Below are positions 1-12,493 of a stretch of 64,000 nucleotides of DNA, in pieces. Below the pieces are notes generated by a model that made no database searches, was not told the origin of the DNA, and was given only the letters and a program-made list of their open reading frames with translations. Both the position numbers and the translations under genes were made by a program. The first letter of the stretch is position 1. The number at the start of each line of letters is the position of its first letter. Source of the stretch: Cytospora piceicola (Eukaryota > Ascomycota > Sordariomycetes > Diaporthales > Cytosporaceae); assembly GCA_023375675.1 (NCBI GenBank), contig JALQBC010000002.1:1736001-1800000 (forward strand). The letters run 5' to 3'.

Positions 1-272
1 GGGACGACGAGGGTGGAGACGGCGCGCACGCTGTTTCGGGGGCCATGTATGCCGCGCTTGAGGAGAAACAGAGGGAGTTGCAGGGCAAGAGGGATGCCTT
101 GGCCGGGCTCCAGGAGAATAGCTATGGGGAAGACAGCAACGGCAAGAAGGAGGGCGCGCCGATGTCGGTTGTGCTACTGCCAGAGATCGCGGAGCTTGAG
201 GTGGTGGTCAAGTCGTTGACGCTCAAGGCTGATGAGCAGTTTGCTAAGGAGCTGTCTGCTCTGGAAGGTTAA
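1..272 (+). CDS. 3' end of an unrecognised protein (partial)
   Basis: An open frame enters from the left edge (codon start at base 3) and stops with TAA at 270-272, giving about 89 C-terminal residues. The visible part is acidic and lysine/glutamate rich, with a heptad-like stretch (ALEEKQRELQGKRDAL) and a second helical stretch near the end, so a coiled-coil C-terminus is likely. The internal ATG at 45 is probably not the start, because the frame is open upstream of it. I do not recognise the family. It converges on the NAA10 gene. Seen directly: the frame and the stop. Inferred: that it is the 3' exon of a larger gene. Confidence 0.6.
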   Translation, partial: DDEGGDGAHAVSGAMYAALEEKQRELQGKRDALAGLQENSYGEDSNGKKEGAPMSVVLLPEIAELEVVVKSLTLKADEQFAKELSALEG

Positions 273-660
273 CAGCTGAGGCTGGAACCCGGAAGATATG
301 GGCCAGGCCAGGGGGAGTCTCTTTCCGGCTTATAAAGAGACCGATCATCTGGCAGTGATAGCTACGAATGTGATGATGCTTTCGCCCCTTCAGTGTTTGC
401 AGTATTTTTGACATTTTTGTCTAGCCTGTCCTCGTTGGAGCTCTCTATGCCAAAGAGACGAGCCCTTGGGCTCATCGGTACACCACAGTAAAAGTCGCTC
501 AGACGAACCTCAGTCGCTGCGATCAGGACGGATCCAAGATGTCCAACCACGCCGGAAGCAGAGCACCCGTTCTCCTATGTTAATATCTAGATGGCCCCGA
601 CAGACCAAGGCCCCCCAACCTCCGCAGTCCCCTTCCCCCTCTCCCATGATAACCCGAGTC
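273..660. other. convergent intergenic region
   Basis: The 388 bases between the stop of the left-edge gene and the stop of NAA10 hold both 3' untranslated regions. No convincing ORF, RNA gene or repeat is visible. Confidence 0.6.
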
Positions 661-1571
661 TTAAACGTGTTTGCTCTCGTCCCTCTCGACCAGCTCGCCC
701 ACGCCCAGCCCCCTGCCGACCTTGACCTTCTTCTTGTCCTCCTTGCCCTCGCCTCCGCCGGCGGCCGCCTTCTTCTTGGCGCCGCCCTTCTTCCTGGCGG
801 GGTCGCTGCCGACGTCGCCGACGGGCTCGCCCTCGTCGACGCCCTCGGAGGAGGAGGAGGCGGCGGCGTCCTCCTCGGCGTCCCGCTCCTCCCGCAGCTG
901 CTCCCGGATGGGCGCCAGGTCCAGCTTCATGCCGAAGGCGTCCTCGCCGTCGGCGTAGTACTTGGCCTCGACCTTCTCCCGCTTGAAGCCGAGCGTCTGC
1001 TCGTAGAGGTGGATGGCGGCCTGGTTGGACTCGCGCACGTGCAGGGAGACGTAGTGGGCGCCGAAGGTCTCGACCATGGCGAGTTCTGTCCGGCCAGCCG
1101 CCTCGTTGTTAGCTATGAAACCAAACCCCGTTTTTGCTCCCTCCCGCCTTTTCGGACAGGGGAGACTCCAGGCTGTTGAACAAACACCCTGGGCATGATA
1201 TATGAGGGCAGTGGTGGTGGGCAGTGGTGGTAGTGGAGGGGTTAGTGGTGTGACGTACGGCTCTGTCGCATCAGCTTCTCGGCGATGCCCAGTTTCCTAT
1301 GCGTCCGCATGACGCTCAGGCTGGTGATGTGGCCGTGCTGGACGCCGTCGGCGGGCTCCTCCTCCATCTTGGCCAGCACGTAGCCCACGATCTTGGGGTA
1401 GTCGTAGGGGGTCTTCTTGGGGCGGGCGACGTCGACGGCGACGAAGCTGAGCTGGGGCCATGATAGCGCGTGGTAGAGGTAGTATTTGAGGAAGTAGTTC
1501 TCGGGCAGGTTCTCGAGGTTGGCGTGTTGGATCAGAGGCAGGTCCGAGGGGCGGAGGACGCGGATATCCAT
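661..1571 (-). CDS. naa10: N-terminal acetyltransferase A catalytic subunit (Naa10/Ard1)
   Basis: Exons 1571-1259 and 1085-661 (minus strand), with one 173-nt intron from GTACGT to CAG, give about 245 residues. The protein starts [22 protein letters not shown], the typical Naa10 beginning. The GNAT core follows: [20 protein letters not shown], a GYVLAKMEE strand, [17 protein letters not shown] (acetyl-CoA pyrophosphate loop, R-x-x-G-x-A type), and after the intron [17 protein letters not shown] and [16 protein letters not shown]. Known for the family: Naa10 works with Naa15 at the ribosome to acetylate N-terminal Ser/Ala/Thr/Gly. The C-terminal tail of about 70 residues is low-complexity, acidic then lysine-rich, as in other fungi. 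The upstream open frame through the polypyrimidine tract is leader, not coding. The exact 3' splice site was chosen by phase. Confidence 0.93.
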
Positions 1572-2386
1572 GGTGGGCGGCGGGTGGGATGGTTTGGAGC
1601 TGGGTATGTTTCTTTTCTTTTCTTCTCTTCTCTTCTCCTTCTTCTTCTTCTTCTTCTTCTTCTTCTTCTTTATCGGTCTTTCTCCTGTCGGCTGGGTGGT
1701 CTGGGTGCTGCTGTGAGTGTGATGTTCGCGTGCGTGTGTGTGAGGCTGGCTGTGTATGCGATATATGCGACGAAAGTGGTTCAAAGCTCTTGCCGGCCGA
1801 CAAGTCCAAAATGCCAAGCCAAATGGAGGGGCACATTTTGGGGCGTTGACCTGAGCTTGGAAGTACCTTTGTACCTGTACCTGTACCTGTTCCTGTACCT
1901 CCACCTCCGGCTACTTAGTACCGTGTACTTAGTTAGTACCGGTAGCCGGAGCCTCTGAGCCCTGTGAGAGTACTTTGACCCGACTGGAGCGCATATCTAA
2001 TCAATGGGGCCTATTAGGCCCGGTTCCACACTGCAGCTCTCAGTGCCGCCTCAGCGCCTCTACACACTCTACACAGTAACAGTAACCGACCACAGCGGGG
2101 AAGTTTGGGGTTGAGAGAACCTTGGAAGCTGAGAGACTGAGTGAGCCACCCACGATGTTACAACCCAAGGCTCGGGTTCGGCCTCGGCATTTCTGTACTT
2201 ATATTTCCGTTGTAACTAGAGACTTCTTGCCAGCTTCCAATTGATAAATTTCCCACGTCCTGCTCTCGTTTCTGTCTGATTAGAAGCCATCCTCCAACTT
2301 GCTATAGTGACTTGGTTGACTTGACTTACACGGAATAGCCACTCACCCCGAGAACCTGACTTAGACGTTCCGGCTCAAACTTCAAT
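1572..2386. promoter_or_regulatory. divergent promoter of NAA10 and the SDR gene
   Basis: This stretch separates two divergently read ATGs. On the NAA10 side it contains a long CTT/pyrimidine tract, then short GTACCT repeats around 1865-1900. No ORF starting with ATG is credible here. The pyrimidine tract falls in the presumed NAA10 leader. Confidence 0.5.
1638..1671. repeat. (CTT)n microsatellite in the NAA10 leader
   Basis: About eleven uninterrupted CTT units, inside a longer CT-rich tract (about 1611-1671). On the NAA10 sense strand it reads as a GAA/AAG purine tract about 70-100 nt upstream of the ATG. Confidence 0.9.
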
Positions 2387-3327
2387 ATGGCAAGCCGCAT
2401 ATTATCAGGGAAGCTGGGAATAGTGACGGGAGCGTCGAGGAGTATGTATATATCATATACACCATGCATGCCCTTCCTCCAACCTCGGGTAGGCCTTAGC
2501 CATTGACGTCTCATCCCACAGGCATCGGGGCTGCCATCGCCGAGAACCTGGCCTCCAAGGGGTGCAACGTGGTTCTCAACTACACCTCACAGTCCTCGAG
2601 ATCCCTCACAAAGGAGCTCTCCGAAAGGCTCGAGTCCAAGTACGGCGTCCAGACCCTCGGCGTGCAGGCCGACCTGGGAACCCCCCACGGCCCCTCGGCC
2701 CTCGTCGAGGCCACCAGGACGCACTTCGCCTCGTCGCCGCCGACCCCCGACTACAGGTTCCAGATCGACATCCTGGTCAACAACGCCGGCGTGGCCATCA
2801 ACGGCAAGCTGCCCGAGGTCACGGTCGAGGACTTCGACTCCACCTACAGGGTCAACGTCCTCGGCCCGCTCCTCCTCATGCAGGCGGCGGCGCCGCACCT
2901 GCCCTCGGACCGCTCCGGCCGCGTCGTCAACCTCTCCTCCATCAGCTCCGACTGCGGCTTCCTGGGGCAGTCCGTCTACGGCGGGTCCAAGGCCGCCGTC
3001 GAGGCCATGACCCGCGTGTGGGCCCGCGAGCTGTCCGAGCGCGCCACCGTCAACGCCGTCAACCCCGGCCCCGTCGAGGGCCCCATGTACGCCGCCAACA
3101 GCGACGAGTTCAAGAGGGCCATCAAGGGCTGGATCGAGCACGCGCCGCTCATGCGGGCCCGGCCCGGCGTCGACGCCGACGACGTCGTCGAGTCCGCCGC
3201 CGCCGACGGGGGGAGGCCCGCGTACACGAGGGAGATCGCGGGCATCGTGGGGATGCTGTGCACGCCTGATGCCAGCTGGTGTACGGGCCAGGTTGTTTGT
3301 GCTAATGGGGGGTTGTTGATGAAGTGA
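2387..3327 (+). CDS. short-chain dehydrogenase/reductase (classical SDR)
   Basis: Exons 2387-2441 and 2522-3327, with one 80-nt intron, give 286 residues. The splice joins the two halves of the cofactor motif: exon 1 ends with IVTGASR and exon 2 resumes with SIGAAIA, forming TGxxxxIG. Further SDR marks are NNAGVAI, the SSISS strand carrying the catalytic Ser, YGGSK (YxxxK active site) and NPGPVEGPMY after the active site. This is a Rossmann-fold NAD(P)H oxidoreductase. The order of motifs resembles fungal 3-oxoacyl-ACP-reductase-like or polyhydroxynaphthalene-reductase-like SDRs, but the substrate cannot be told. Exon 2 is very GC-rich with strong codon bias. The ATG at 2387 puts the usual L-x-G-K-x-x-I-V-T-G start in place. 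Confidence 0.9.
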
Positions 3328-3794
3328 GGGTAGGGTGTTCGTGAGCTGATGGGTAACGACCCAGGGAAAGCTCGAACGGGTAATTGTGCTAGAGCACCGA
3401 TAACGCTGCTCTGGGTACCTTTGCATCTTGTCTCTGGCTGTTACCATTATCAGCGAGTCTTGAGCGCCTGGGGGGCAATGGTGGAGGGATATAGAGAGAT
3501 GCGAGTGGGGAGTTTTCGGCCTGTTGTGTGCAATAGACCGCTGTTTTATGCCGATATGGCATGCATTATTCTCGGGCGGGGGGGTTTAAGCTTTATGGCA
3601 TTGGTTATAGCATTGGTGTTTCCGAGTCCTTCACCAAACCGCACCACCAGGGTTTGTTCTCGTGTACCGCAGTCCCTGCCCAAAAGTCATGTGTTACCAG
3701 CGCCCAGACCCGTGTCTACATATCCCGCCAGTTTGTCAGCAATCCTGAGCACCGCCCGCTGGCCCCCAAGTAAGTCGTCTGCGACAGCACCATG
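3328..3794. other. convergent intergenic region
   Basis: The 3' ends of the SDR gene (+) and the Sae2-like gene (-) face each other here. Open frames that run through it have no ATG-led coding character. Nothing else is seen. Confidence 0.5.
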
Positions 3795-6132
3795 TCAACG
3801 CCCTTCCTCATCCCGGAACAGCCACCTCCCACCAGCCCTCATCGCCTCCCGGTACCGCTCATTCACCAACGCCTTGCGGATCTCCTCAGCCTGCCTCCTC
3901 TCCTCGGCGCGCTCCTGCGTGTTCGGGAACTCCACGGTCCAGAACCCGGGCGGGCTCGGCATCCTGGTATACCTCTGCCGGTGCCTCCCGAACTTATTGG
4001 CCAGCTCCCACGTCTTGGCCTGCAGCCACGTCTCCTCCTTCTCCTCGCGCGTCATGGTGCCCAGCCTGTAGGCGTCGTCGCCGAGGTATTCCTCGAGCAG
4101 CTTGATGTCCTCGCCGCGGGTCGTCACCGAGGGGCCGGCGGCGGAGCGCTCGGCCTCGGCAAAGGAGCGGAACGTCTTGCCGCAGCAGTTAGGGTCGGTG
4201 CATCCGGCCAGCGCGGCGCGTTCGGCTAACGTCATGCCGCGGTTGACTTCATCGTAGACGTAGGTCAATCCGTCGTTATATCTTGGGTTGGGCTTGAAAT
4301 CCTCTGGTCTTAACTTGTCCATCGGCTTGTTCCGGAGAGGAACCTTCTCTCTGTCTGCCGATCGGCCGCGCGGCATATCATCGCGCAAAATGGACGGTTT
4401 CTTTGGCGGCCGTTCTCGAACCTGGGCCGTCTTGGGCGAGAGAGTGTTGACCGTGCTCTGCTGTGCCATAGTCGCGGTTGATGCGTCCTTGAATGTGGAC
4501 TTCTTCCCGTGAGGTAGCTCCCGCGGCGCGGGAACCTTCAGGTAGTCATCGTGGTCATCAGCGGGAGCAGGGCGGGGCGTTTTCGCTCCTGGTGGTACAG
4601 GTCGAATGATGGGTCTTGGTGTTTTCACGGACGGCGAGTCCAGTAAAGCTCCCAGAAGGCTTCTAGCCACAGGACGCTGAACGGTGTCCAACTCCGCATC
4701 TCCGTCGTCCGCAAGGTCCTTAACCCCCACATCGAGACGAAATGAATTGTAGCGCTTATACAGTTGCTGATCGCCAGGCGTCGCTGACCACGACTGACGC
4801 CCGGGTGCTTTTAAAAGCACTGAGGGATACGTGCGTGGGGTCAGTCCCGGGCCTTGTACCGGTGCGCGAGGTGTGCCAACTGTGGCAGATGGCACAACGG
4901 TCTCCCGTCTCAGGATGTCGGACAAACCTGATCCAGCAGTGCTCTCTGCGTCTGTGTCTTGGTCTTGCAGCCAGTCATTCGAAAGGCCTCTGCGCTTCCT
5001 TGGTGTCGGGATATGAGCTTCGTCTTCGAAGTCAAGATTCTCGGTGGGAGCGAAATTATGAGCCTCGCCGACACACTCAGGACCCGAACTGCTATGCTCA
5101 GACTTGACTCTCTGTAATCTCTTATCATTGGGCTCGTCCTCTCTGTCGTGCTTCCTCTTGCGGACTGATCGCTCCGAGACGAAAACAGGGCCATCTGACG
5201 ACAGCTCAGCCTTTACGACGACCCTGGAATCATCATTGCGGTGATCCGGGAGTCTTGGAAGCTCGATTTTATCATCCACGCAGCCGTCATCCTCGGTAGA
5301 CTCTTTAGGATTGCCCTCAGGAGGTTGGCTTGGGACGACCAGGGGAAGAGCTGGTCCAGCACAGGCGCTTGCCAAAGTTACCATAGACGCCGTGGCATGT
5401 GGAATGACACCCGTGGGCTGCTCAAAGCTCGATTCTGGACTTGGGTTCTTTGGAGCAGGCCCAGCAGCATCCAGACACCCATCTTCTACTGATTCCCCTT
5501 CGCCTGTCCCATCCGGCAGTGTTTTTGAGGCAACCTTTTCCCCGAGCCGGCTCTGTGCTCGCGCCAGTTTCTTTTTCAAGTGTTCAATGAGCCTGTCACG
5601 CGAGTCCACGCTCTCTGCCCATCTTTCGATGTCCTCGATCCTTTGTTTGAGCTTTGACCTGTATTCATCGCGAGACTTGCGCAGAGCTTTGTATTTCGCT
5701 GTGAGATTATTGTACTGGTTCTGAAGGTTCGAGGCCGTAGTGACACCCTGGGCTTGGGGTTTCGCAAGAGCCGGGTTCGAGGATTTGTTCGGCGACAGCT
5801 CTCCCAAGACTTTACGACTGTTCGGGGAAATCGACCCTCGGTCCCTCTGACCTTGCCGAAACCGTTGGATGTCTTCCTTCAGAGACTCGTTCTCCTGCTG
5901 TAGACGATCGACTTCGGCGGCGCGAGTTTTGAGCTGTTGCAGTTCGCCTAGGAGCTCTTCATCCTTACGATCACGCTCCTGTAACTCTGGCTATGATCTT
6001 AGCACAATCATTGGGAGAGGATCCCCAAGGCAATGATCACATACCCGTTCGTGCATTCTCATCGAGCTTGACATACGCGGCTGCCAGGGCCTCCTGGATG
6101 GCAGACCTGCCGCTCTCGAGCCAGGTTGACAT
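3795..6132 (-). CDS. sae2: DNA-end resection factor, Sae2/Ctp1/CtIP family
   Basis: Exons 6132-6045 and 5986-3795 (minus strand) give 759 residues. The first exon begins MSTWLESGRSAIQEALAAAY and joins in phase to a long leucine/glutamate coiled coil (RKDEELLGELQQL, AAEVDRLQQENESL), then a second coiled coil before residue 200. The middle is disordered and charged. The C-terminus carries the family signature: CTDPNCCGKTF, then GRHRQRY (RHR-type DNA-binding motif), then PPGFWTVEFPNTQE (the conserved P-x-x-F-W...F-P-x-T). Known for the family: Sae2/Ctp1/CtIP activates Mre11-Rad50-Nbs1 nicking to start resection of double-strand breaks, under CDK phosphorylation; several SP and TP sites are visible. 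The N-terminal coiled coil is the tetramerisation region in relatives. The intron was placed by GTATGT...CCAG and phase. Confidence 0.88.
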
Positions 6133-8949
6133 TCCTGCTCGATAATATGTGATCACCGGTACATCGAATTTGAGGCTTTCGCGGCATTCGTTTCGTACAA
6201 TGTCAAATTAGCGCTGGTTTGCTGTCATGCAAGCGAATGGGGAGAATGCCGAATTGTACAGTCTGTGTTGACGCGCTCCTCTAGGCTACCACGCGAATCG
6301 TGACGCGTAGGTGCAAGAGCCATCAGCCGCCGGATCACATGCTCACGTGGCACGGACCATCAAATCTGGTGGACCCGTTCTATGCAGGGCTTCCAAGGGT
6401 TATCGGAAGTTTCAAGGGACGTCTCGTGTGCAAATGCTCATGATGGTCAATGCTAAATGATTGCGTTACGATCATCGCCCTTCCCCTCCCCAGTTCAATC
6501 GGCTTATTTGGCCTCGAAGGACTTTCTACATGGTTGTACGTAGGCCTTCTTGAACATACCTAGGTACTGTGCCCTATGAACTGGCCGTATCAGTCTGGCA
6601 GTTTGGCAGTCTGGTTACCTGTCTAGGTACTTAGTATCTATCAGTCTCGTTAGGCCGTCCAGCATTCAGGCTATCCTGGCATCCAGGAAAATGTTTGCGG
6701 GGAACATCATTATGCTCTCAGCGGGGGGGCATTCAATCCGGAACACCAGCCCCGACGCCATTGACTTTGTGTGACATCAGCTGGTTGCAGCTCATTTGCC
6801 AGTGGTCGACGTGTTTCTCGATCATTCCTACCAGCCTATCTACCAAGGCATGGAGATATAGTGACGCATGTGGCAAGAAAATCATATCGGATAAGGCGAG
6901 GCTAGGAGCAAGAACTTTAAGAAGTCGATGCGCAGTCTCCCAATTAATTCACCAGGCTAATGAATACCTAGGTATCTACAGTACTGTGTAGGTAGCCAAA
7001 GTACCTAGGTATGTATTACGGTATCTCGGTAATTGCCACGATAATCAGGAGGGTAGAGAGGCCTGGATACTCGAGAAAGTTTGATGGACAATACGGCTCC
7101 ATACAGCAACACGGCAACCACACGGCGTTTCTTAAAGTTTCCAAGGTAATCTCTAGCCCAACGCCCCCACTAGAGCATCGGTCCGAAATACAGAGTATTT
7201 TGTCAGTCGGGCTGCCTGGGCAGAGTTGATGATAGCCTCTCTCTGCCTGGTATCCGTCAGTCCGTCAGGCAGTACGGTCTATCACCGTCGCCCTTCCGTA
7301 ACCCACCGTTCTCACGTGTCGCTTCTGCAAGGGACCTGCCCTGCTGCTGCTGCTGCGGCCAGTGCCACAGCCCACAGCCCACAGGTCACAGGTCACAGGC
7401 CACCGGCGGCCACGAGAAGGTCAATTGTGATTGTCAATTGAGGAGACCTCGGATCTCAGATGCAGGGTACCTAGGTACCTAACCCCACCTTCCAATTCAG
7501 GAAGATGGCAATGTTTGGAAAATCGGCAAATTCTACCTTCAAGTTCTAGGCTAGGTACATACATAATACGTCGGTGATACCTAGGTAGTCGGTGAAAGGT
7601 GAAACGGACATTGGAGGACCAGATGAATTGTTTCAATCAATACCGGTGGATGGGTCACAGTTGATATAACCTTGTGCCTTTAAACTGCTTGGTCAGCTTA
7701 ATTATTGATATCGGTTTGATATCAAGGTGTACGATTCCATTTCGAACAGCCTGCAGGATAGCGAAACATCTCCACCACACCATCTGATAAAATCCCTGCA
7801 TCCTTTTTGCTTGGACCCTGGAAACTTGCTGCGAGCTGCGAGCCCGGGGAACAATTTCCCATTCAATCCACCGTCGCTATCATTATCACTGGCCAACAGC
7901 CAGGTGTCCAGGGGCCGGTCCTGGCAGAGGGCGGGCACAAACTGAATTTTCTTCACGCGCACCTGGGCATTCGCCTGCAGATCCCCCTCCGGATTCACAC
8001 TTCGCCTGGCGAATTATCTGCCCTGTTCTATCAACCTTGGCATCTTGTAGGGAAAAGGGCGGCCTGGCCAAATTAGCCCTGGGCGGACTTTGCTCCCCAA
8101 GCTCTTCTGGACCTGCCTTACCTGCCTTGCTTGTGGTACCCCTCTTTCTATATCTACCTAGGTAGGTACCTAATGCAGACGAAATCTACACTAGCAGCCT
8201 AGCCACAGTATATACAGTGGCAAGTACCTCCTTCCCAGCAGGTAGGTACCTAAGTACCTCTCCCCCTCTCACGGCTCTCACGGCTCCCTCCCATTCCAAG
8301 GTTGATGGCCACCTACCAGCTTTAACCTGGGGCCATTTGGAGAGAGCAGCAGAGAGTACCTAGGCAGCTAGGTAGCGTCAAGAAGATTTGTCTGCGTGTC
8401 ACACAAATCTAATAATTTGCTTGTCTCACTTCTTGCCTCCTGCTCCCCCCTCAGGGCCAACCTGGCAACAGGTCAAGTCGGACTGTCGTAGACCTCTCGT
8501 ATCAACATCCCCTCCTTGGAAGGCAGCTTGCAATGAGACGAAGAAAGTAATCAAGGAGAAGAAGATAGAAAGAAGAGAAATAGAATTAAATGCACCCCCC
8601 TCTAGTGACAGTTTTTATCTGCTTGTTATATTTGGACACCCGGAAATCAATTCCCAAAGCCAAATTCACTTTCGCATTTCCAAGCCCGAGCGCAAGCGCA
8701 AGCGGGAAAAGAAAATTCGGTTCGTACCTGCCCCACGAGCCGTGCAAGCAAACGGTTTTCACCCCACCTCCACCTTCCCACCTTCTACCCTCTCTATCTA
8801 CCTACCCTCCTTCCCTCTCAGATTTCCAAATACCAACTTCGACTACTCAAACCTCAACAATCCACCAATTCCAAAAACTCGTGATCTCTTTGCAGACCAC
8901 ATCCCCATACACTTAACCACCAACTCATCAACCCAAACCCAAACTCAAT
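6133..8949. promoter_or_regulatory. long divergent intergenic region between Sae2 and Gis2
   Basis: There is no credible gene in 2.8 kb. Open frames here are short, overlap each other and lack any recognisable family. The region is studded with TACCTAGGTA-type short palindromes (around 6560, 6620, 6968, 7004, 7470, 7548, 7578, 8157, 8165, 8245, 8360). The last 550 bases before the Gis2 ATG are C/T-rich (CCACC, TCTCTATCTACC, CAACC repeats), typical of a long leader of a highly expressed fungal housekeeping gene. Confidence 0.55.
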
Positions 8950-10220
<1,271 letters not shown>

Positions 10221-10868
10221 ATGAGCTGCGGCAAACAGACGACTAATTGACAACCGACCTGATGCGTTGAGTGGCGATGTTATTCGCCCTCACTGAGGAT
10301 GGAGGAAGGCTGTGGACGCGCGATGGGAAGCGGAGTTCCGGCTCTTGTGGAGCGGAACTTGGACAACTTGAACGGACCTGTGGTGTGACGGTCGTCTGGA
10401 TACCCCGGATCATGATTAATGGCTCTTTGTTATTTTTGGTCGTGCTTTTACGATGCTGGCCCCAACATTTCGGGGTCAAGGTCCAACGCGAGTTGAGGAA
10501 TGGCCATGGTCTTCCAAGACGGGTGTCTGGCATATGCATCGAATTTCGGTCTCGACCTTTCGTCGGGAATTCGGCATAATGATTTGCTTTTTCAAAATAG
10601 GGGAACACATGGCAAGGGAACGGAATCTGCACTCTAGTCGAGACCTGATCAAAAGGATCTTGATAGAGGGAATTGATGACACGAAAATGACCCATTTACA
10701 AACAAAACTCACTCTCCATATGCCCACGTGCGTTACGCTTCTCTAATACGTTTCCATTTGACATGCGTTTGGTCTACCCTACTTCTGCATTAAAACACAT
10801 CCGGAACATCTAGAGCCATCTGCCAGGTCTCGACGTCCACGTCTTTTGGCTTTGCGGACCAAGGCCCC
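10221..10868. other. convergent intergenic region
   Basis: 3' regions of Gis2 (+) and the amine oxidase gene (-). No credible gene or repeat was found. Confidence 0.5.
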
Positions 10869-12493
10869 TTAGCCATCAGCAACTGCCGGCTTCTTACTTA
10901 CATCACCTGCAACACCGTCATCACTACTGTCGCGACTATTCCGCCCGTAAGCCGCAGCAATCCTCCTCCCCACGCTCTCACCACTCCAGTAGGCTCCAGT
11001 TGCTGTGCCCAGCGCGACAAACGGCGCGGTGTGCTCGCCTGCCAACCACACACCCTTGCTAGGCCACCCCTCTCTCATCGTTCGTATGTCCTTGTCGCCC
11101 TCCTGCAGACCGATCTGGAAGTTGCTGTAGCTCCCGTTGCCGGCGAGGTCGTCGGCCAGCCACGTCGTGGCATAGCTGCACACGGGGGTGCAGGCCGGGT
11201 CTGCCGCGTCGAAGTTGGGAAGCCTCGAGTAGTAGGGGCGGAAGAAGCCGTAGAGGAACTTGTCCCTCTGCTCGCCGGCGGGGAGGGACGTGACGCCGTC
11301 GACGATGTGGCGCGACTGCGGGCCGTAGGTGTAGAACAGCAGGGTGGGGTGCGACGCCTCGGGGGCGAGGGAGGCCAGCTCGACGACCTCGATGGTCCAG
11401 CGGCCCGGGTTGGTGTCCCGGGCGAAGGCGGGGGCGAGCCACTGGGCGAAGCCGCGGACCGAGCGGCCGGCGATGGCGGGGTCCGGGCCGAGCCAGAAGG
11501 CGCGGGGGAAGGAGATGTAGACCTTCTCGAGGCACCCGTAGCTGATGCTGCCGATGGCCTTGGCCAGGGGGGCGGGGAGGGGCGGGTCGAAGGCCTGGGG
11601 GTTCTTCTGGAGCCAGCCCAGCGGGCTGGTCACCACGAGCTCGTCGAAGGAGGCGACCTGCTGCTCCTGTTGGGTGCCGTCCGTTGGCGATGAGAGGGTC
11701 ACGCTGACGGGACCGGAGGGGGTGGCCCGGGCGTGGATCTTGGAGACGTGCGTGTTGTATCTGATGGTTGCGCCTGCGAGGGCTGGGGCTGCGATGTGGG
11801 CGAGGATTTTGGAGTACGTGCCGGCGCAGTAGAGGTTCTCTGTGAAACCGTCTGTCAGCTATGGCGAGTACACAGACATGAAGGGATACAGAGGGGCCAA
11901 ATGGTAGACTTACCGCCTTCTATACACTCCTCCAGCCAGAAGAACTTCAGACTCTGCCTCTCAACCGGGCTGCCTACGAACGCACCCCACAGGTCGGCCA
12001 TCTGGAGCACAATCTCCCTCTTCCTCTGCCACTTCTCCGTCGTCTCGGGTATCAGCTCCCTCAACTTCACCTCAAAGAAGTCCCGCAGGCTCTCACCCGG
12101 GTCGATCTCAGCACTGTTCTTGTTCGAGTGCTTGAAGGCCGCCTGGACGATATCCCACATCATCTCCGAGTACCCCTCGCCCTCCTCGAGCCCGTACAGC
12201 CCGCCGTCCTCGTCGAAGACGTGCGACCCCGTGTCCCAGCTCCCCACGACCGTGCCCGTCTCCCTGGCGATGTCCAGGATCGGGTTGGCGGTGGTGCCGT
12301 GGATCCAGTTGGGGCCCACGTCGACCGTCACGCCGCTGGCGAGGCGGTCCTGGTAGAGGCGCCCGCCGACCCGCCCGCGGCCCTCGAGGACGGTCACCTG
12401 CATGCCGTGCTGGAGGAGGATGTCTGCGCAGCGGAGGCCGGAGAGGCCGGCCCCGATTATGCCGATGTGGGGTGTGCGGCTGGGGTCTTGCAT
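10869..12493 (-). CDS. FAD-dependent amine oxidase (polyamine oxidase-like)
   Basis: Exons 12493-11914 and 11839-10869 with a 74-nt intron give 516 residues. The N-terminus has the dinucleotide-binding motif GIIGAGLSGLRCADIL, followed by LEGRGRVGGRL and the conserved GPNWIHGTTANP of polyamine and lysine-demethylase-type amine oxidases. Near the C-terminus WLAGEHTAPFVALGTATGAYWSGE is the second FAD-contact motif of the family. No signal peptide and no SWIRM domain are seen, so a soluble polyamine (spermine/spermidine) oxidase of the Fms1 or corticosteroid-binding-protein type is more likely than a histone demethylase. The extreme C-terminus is Ser/Asp-rich without a clear SKL-type peroxisomal signal. 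The substrate is inferred only. Confidence 0.88.

Noticed and set aside
2587..3447. 286-codon minus-strand frame
   Set aside because: Antisense shadow of the SDR exon, produced by high GC at third positions.
11031..11693. 220-codon plus-strand frame rich in Gly and Val
   Set aside because: Shadow of the GC-rich amine oxidase exon on the other strand.
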